A stretch of 24,209 bases of DNA, from the NCBI GenBank assembly GCA_020343635.1, contig CP070804.1:382368-406576 (forward strand), in the 5' to 3' direction. Of this stretch, positions 21,615 through 24,209 are shown in pieces. A model generated the notes under the pieces. It had not been told where the DNA came from, did no database searches, and saw only the letters and a list, made by a program, of their open reading frames with translations. This DNA is from Candidatus Aenigmatarchaeota archaeon (lineage in GTDB: Archaea > Aenigmatarchaeota > Aenigmatarchaeia > QMZP01 > JAFGSV01). Made by a program: the position numbers and the translations under genes. Numbering within the stretch: the stretch's first letter is position 1; every line of letters begins with the position of its first letter.

Positions 21615-22820
21615 ATGAGGGAAATATTGCTTTCTGCCATATTGATGATATTCTTCTCTCAAATTGCTTTCGCTTCGGCACAGCAGTCTAACGAGCTTCA
21701 TTTCGATGTTACAGATTCCTGGTACATGGAAGTGGATGAGGACTCCATAGAGAACAGGCCTTATGTGATGAAAAGAGAGCTGGAGTCTTCAGTCTGCAAG
21801 AACTGGGATGCAAGGAATTTCGACCCTGATGTTCAGATAACAATCGATCCAGCGGACAATCTGACTGTAATGGGTTCCTGGAGAATGATTCAGAGAGACG
21901 GTTTGTACATAATTGACTGGGAAAAGATACCGGACCAGAAATGCACAGGGGGCGGCATACAGCTTGGTATTGAGGAAAACAAGACGCCCCCAATCAGGGT
22001 TAAGAGGAAAATTGACAAGATTTTCTTCGATGAAAAGGGTACTCAGACTGTGCTGCTGGAGCTAACTGTGCTGGAAAGCGTACTGGAAGCCGAGCTGCAG
22101 TTAGAACGTGAACCGAACGAATATGCTGAAATTAGATTATTGTCCCAGTCCAGGGAGTACATTGCTGACTGGGGGGAAGGAGCATTCCACATCAGGAATC
22201 CCGTTCTTGGTAAGCTCTATACATTCATACTGGAACTTGAAGTGACGCCCAAAAAGGACCAGGTTTCATACGTTCCGCGGATATGGATGAGTGCAACGAG
22301 TGAGCATAGGGATGTGAGTTCTGTCACAGGAACAGCGTATTCCATGAATAGTGAATTCGGTACTGTCTCTCTGAAGTCAACAGAAGAAGCTTTCATAAGG
22401 GGCATGATGCGCAAGAGGTTCAGCGCGAACCTTAGAGGGCTATCAACAACGGCCAAGATTGCAGCTGACCTAGCAGAGATAACAAGACCTGCACCTTCTG
22501 ACGGGGAAGATGCCGAAAGGCCTTGGGATACCACCTCAATAATGTTGCTGGTGGCTGTAGCGGCAATAGTCGGCGTAATATTCACACTATTGCTGGTTCT
22601 GAGGAAAGTCGGGATGCTGAAGAGGCCAAAGAGCGACAAGGAAATGCTGGCTGAGCTGGATAAGGAAGAGGCCGAGATCAGAAGCGCAAAAAAGAGTACC
22701 CACAGGGAATACCTTAAGGGCATGATGTCAGAAGAGGACTTCAAGAAGATAACTACGGAGTACGAATCAAGGCTTATGGCAGTCATGGCCAAAAAAACTG
22801 AACTCAGTAAAAAAAGCTAG
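21615..22820 (+). CDS. Secreted protein anchored by a C-terminal TM helix with a cytoplasmic tail
   Basis: This 401-residue protein has an N-terminal signal peptide (hydrophobic core residues 4-20, likely cleavage near ASA-Q23), an extracellular beta-rich domain (about 24-300), one TM helix (about 309-330) and a 70-residue charged cytoplasmic tail. The tail is predicted helical and contains THREYLKGMMSEEDFKKITTEYESRL, resembling short SHOCT-like oligomerisation helices. I do not recognise the outer domain. The ATG follows the AT-rich tatttattt, so it may have its own promoter. The gene is followed by the 393-bp AT-rich gap. Confidence 0.8.
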   Translation: MREILLSAILMIFFSQIAFASAQQSNELHFDVTDSWYMEVDEDSIENRPYVMKRELESSVCKNWDARNFDPDVQITIDPADNLTVMGSWRMIQRDGLYIIDWEKIPDQKCTGGGIQLGIEENKTPPIRVKRKIDKIFFDEKGTQTVLLELTVLESVLEAELQLEREPNEYAEIRLLSQSREYIADWGEGAFHIRNPVLGKLYTFILELEVTPKKDQVSYVPRIWMSATSEHRDVSSVTGTAYSMNSEFGTVSLKSTEEAFIRGMMRKRFSANLRGLSTTAKIAADLAEITRPAPSDGEDAERPWDTTSIMLLVAVAAIVGVIFTLLLVLRKVGMLKRPKSDKEMLAELDKEEAEIRSAKKSTHREYLKGMMSEEDFKKITTEYESRLMAVMAKKTELSKKS

Positions 22821-22910
22821 GCAGCAAGAGCCTCATTGTAGAAACGTATAATTTTTTGGCTTGTATTTTTGGATTTGGATGATAGTGCCCCTCCCAGAGG
22901 CTCGGCGACG

Positions 22911-22936
22911 TTTGTTTGTTTTATTTTTATTTTTTT
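22911..22936 (+). terminator. T-rich terminator
   Basis: The tract tttgtttgttttatttttatttttttc follows the 21615-22820 gene by about 90 bp and sits just after a short GC hairpin. This matches archaeal oligo-T termination. Confidence 0.55.
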
Positions 22937-22942
22937 CAAAAA

Positions 22943-22988
22943 AATAGTATAAACATATAAGCATATACCTAATAGTACAAACATATAA
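22943..22988. repeat. 18-bp direct repeat pair
   Basis: AATAGTATAAACATATAA (22943-22960) and AATAGTACAAACATATAA (22971-22988) differ at one base and start 28 bp apart. Their function is unknown. Confidence 0.8.
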
Positions 22989-23213
22989 TGTGACTATGCA
23001 ATGCGATTAAGGGTACTTTTTTTCAGAAAAAAGAAGATTTTGCTGGAATTTCGGGAAATGAAAAGTGTTATATGTCCATACCATTCCGTCCTGATTTTTC
23101 TGACAGATTTTTCACCCCAAAAAACTCAAAAAATATTTTTTCCGGACTATGTCGAATAATATATTGATTTGCTGCCGTTCATACGCTCATAATTACCGGT
23201 GGTTATGGACTTA

Positions 23214-23570
23214 TCAGCTAAGGAATGGTATCTCTATGGGTATGACGTCACCCGCGTTCGGGAACATATCACTGAAGTCCTGCACTATGTTCACGGCGAC
23301 GTAAAGGAACAGAAACAGGAGTATGAAGAAAACCACGAGGGCTATTATGAGCTTTCCGCGGCCTTTCTTCTTCCCGGCAGGAGCAGCCTGCCCGGAAGGG
23401 GGACCAGCCGGCATGCTGGGCATCGGCTGCGGTCCCTGGATCTCCTGAACAGCCGCTGTTATCTGCTCTTCAGACCAGCCCCTCTGCCTGAGGGAACTCT
23501 TTATCTCTTCAATACCCGTGCCCTCCTTCATTCTCGCCTTTATGTACTCAGCTATACTGGGATCTGCCAT
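23214..23570 (-). CDS. Small single-TM protein with N-terminal helical domain
   Basis: This 118-residue protein has an N-terminal helical domain resembling UBA-like or small helix-bundle adaptors (YIKARMKEGTGIEEIKSSLRQRGWSEEQITAAV, residues 7-40), a Pro/Gly-rich linker, a basic KKKGRGK patch and one TM helix (about 73-95), followed by a short outer tail. I chose the ATG at 23570 rather than the longer frame because it lies just 7 bp after the ATPase stop and starts directly at the helical domain. Co-transcription with the secretion/pilus ATPase suggests an accessory role there; this is inference. Confidence 0.78.
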   Translation of the reverse strand: MADPSIAEYIKARMKEGTGIEEIKSSLRQRGWSEEQITAAVQEIQGPQPMPSMPAGPPSGQAAPAGKKKGRGKLIIALVVFFILLFLFLYVAVNIVQDFSDMFPNAGDVIPIEIPFLS

Positions 23571-23577
23571 GAAGCCC

Positions 23578-24209
23578 TCACTTAGACTCGTCCTCGACCC
23601 TGTCCAGGACGCTCTTCGGATCCGCATAATATTCGGACACTATCATCCCGACTTCGTTTATATCGTTCACACCCTTTTTTGTCAGCCACTCAAGTATCCT
23701 CTTCTTCTCTCTGAGGTTCTTTCCGAGCTCATCATCGTCCATACCGGTGAAAAGCTTGATATCGTTGAGCACCCTGTGGGACTTGCCCCACTGCATTATC
23801 TGGTCCTTTGAAGCTATCCACCTGAAGACTGTGTTGAGCTCTATCCTCATTTCATCCATGCCTCCTGAAGATATCAGCTCGCTTACCTCCAGAAGCCGGC
23901 GTACGTTCTTTCTCCTGTCCCTGTGCATGACGGCTATGAGCTGCAGGGACGCAAGCATGGTCTGGGGTATGTTTATTGGAGGATTGACAAGACGTCTGAA
24001 CGTCTCCTCTCCCGTGTTGGCGTGCAGAGTGGAGTAAACGGAGTGACCCGTGTGTATCGCCTCGAACAGGACCTCTGCCTCCCTGCTTCGCCTTATCTCA
24101 CCCACCAGGACCCTGTCGGGCCTCATCCTGAGCGAGTTGATCATCAAGTCCAGCATACTCACCTCTCCCTTTCCCTCGGGATTCGCCGGCCTTGTGGTAA
24201 GGGGCACCC
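23578..24209 (-). CDS. Type II/IV secretion or pilus assembly ATPase (VirB11/PilT/ArlI-type), N-terminus outside window
   Basis: This is the C-terminal ~210 residues of a secretion NTPase; the frame runs off the window at 24209, so the N-terminal domain and Walker A are not seen. Visible motifs are the Walker B region MRPDRVLVGEIRRSREAEVLFEAIHTGH and the His-box STLHANTGEETFRRL, typical of GspE/PilT/archaellum-type ATPases that power pilus assembly or secretion. The C-terminus is a helical, charged region (about residues 150-210) not found in every member. A single-TM protein gene follows after 7 bp. The distant pilin at 4309-4686 may be a substrate, but they are not linked in one operon here. 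Confidence 0.9.
   Translation of the reverse strand, partial: VPLTTRPANPEGKGEVSMLDLMINSLRMRPDRVLVGEIRRSREAEVLFEAIHTGHSVYSTLHANTGEETFRRLVNPPINIPQTMLASLQLIAVMHRDRRKNVRRLLEVSELISSGGMDEMRIELNTVFRWIASKDQIMQWGKSHRVLNDIKLFTGMDDDELGKNLREKKRILEWLTKKGVNDINEVGMIVSEYYADPKSVLDRVEDESK

Larger units (their letters stand above)
22821..23213. other. AT-rich convergent intergenic region without a gene
   Basis: No coding frame is convincing on either strand, and I found no tRNA or CRISPR pattern. The region contains a small GC hairpin (CCTC-CCA-GAGG, 22890-22900) followed by a T-rich tract, an 18-bp direct repeat, several T7/A6-type runs and a GATTTTTC direct repeat near 23091-23112. It is the longest gap in the window and lies between convergent genes, where promoters would not be expected. 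Confidence 0.7.

Noticed and set aside
22821..23213. CRISPR array or tRNA in the AT-rich gap
   Set aside because: Only one imperfect pair of 18-bp repeats is present with a 10-bp spacer, and no cloverleaf can be drawn.
23571..23627. N-terminal extension of the small TM protein
   Set aside because: It overlaps the ATPase 3' end in another frame and adds an unrelated basic stretch; the ATG at 23570 fits spacing and domain start.

Overview
The window is archaeal. Almost every recognisable gene is an archaeal housekeeping or RNA-processing gene: RNase P proteins Rnp2 and Rnp3, Nop5, fibrillarin, a short Cbf5, archaeal IleRS, L40e, an archaeal lipid UbiA prenyltransferase, inositol-1-phosphate synthase and a class III signal-peptide pilin. 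Promoters look like archaeal TATA elements about 25 nt before start codons, and gaps are very short. The short Cbf5, small TM proteins and zinc-ribbon proteins suggest an uncultured DPANN-like archaeon. I cannot fix the phylum from sequence alone.

Layout. Bases 2-2587: 3' part of a secreted mosaic protein (FN3, a duplicated domain, dockerin, Cys-rich motif, lectin-like C-terminus). 2613-4320: inositol-1-phosphate synthase diverging from a PadR-type regulator; each promoter carries one copy of the same palindrome. 4309-4686: a pilin. 4735-6400 (minus): rnp3, rnp2 and a PHP-domain enzyme, each overlapping the next by 4 bp. 6447-8235: protein-isoaspartate methyltransferase and an MFS transporter. 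8230-10997 (minus): a two-gene surface unit, made of a small TM protein and an 800-residue anchored secreted protein. 11091-13218: nop5 and fibrillarin, separated by an inverted double zinc-finger gene. 13208-18143 (minus): IleRS, a cysteine synthase-family enzyme and a DHH phosphoesterase. 18199-18470 (minus): a tRNA-Ser(UGA) gene with two introns. 18517-19341 (minus): Cbf5. 19372-22820 (plus): a Cys-rich unknown protein, L40e, UbiA, a zinc ribbon and a membrane-anchored secreted protein. 22821-23213: an AT-rich non-coding gap. 23214-24209 (minus): a small TM protein and the 3' part of a secretion/pilus ATPase.

Theme. RNA maturation dominates: tRNA 5'-end processing (RNase P), 2'-O-methylation (Nop5/fibrillarin), pseudouridylation (Cbf5), tRNA-Ile charging, and a tRNA that must be spliced twice. 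The second theme is the cell surface: two large secreted proteins, a pilin, a pilus-type ATPase, several single-TM proteins and two lipid enzymes.

The most notable signal is the tRNA-Ser locus. Two introns, at 37/38 and in the T-loop at 59/60, can each be placed to the base by a bulge-helix-bulge motif. Next are the paired operators between ino1 and padR, and the PHP enzyme translationally coupled to the RNase P proteins.
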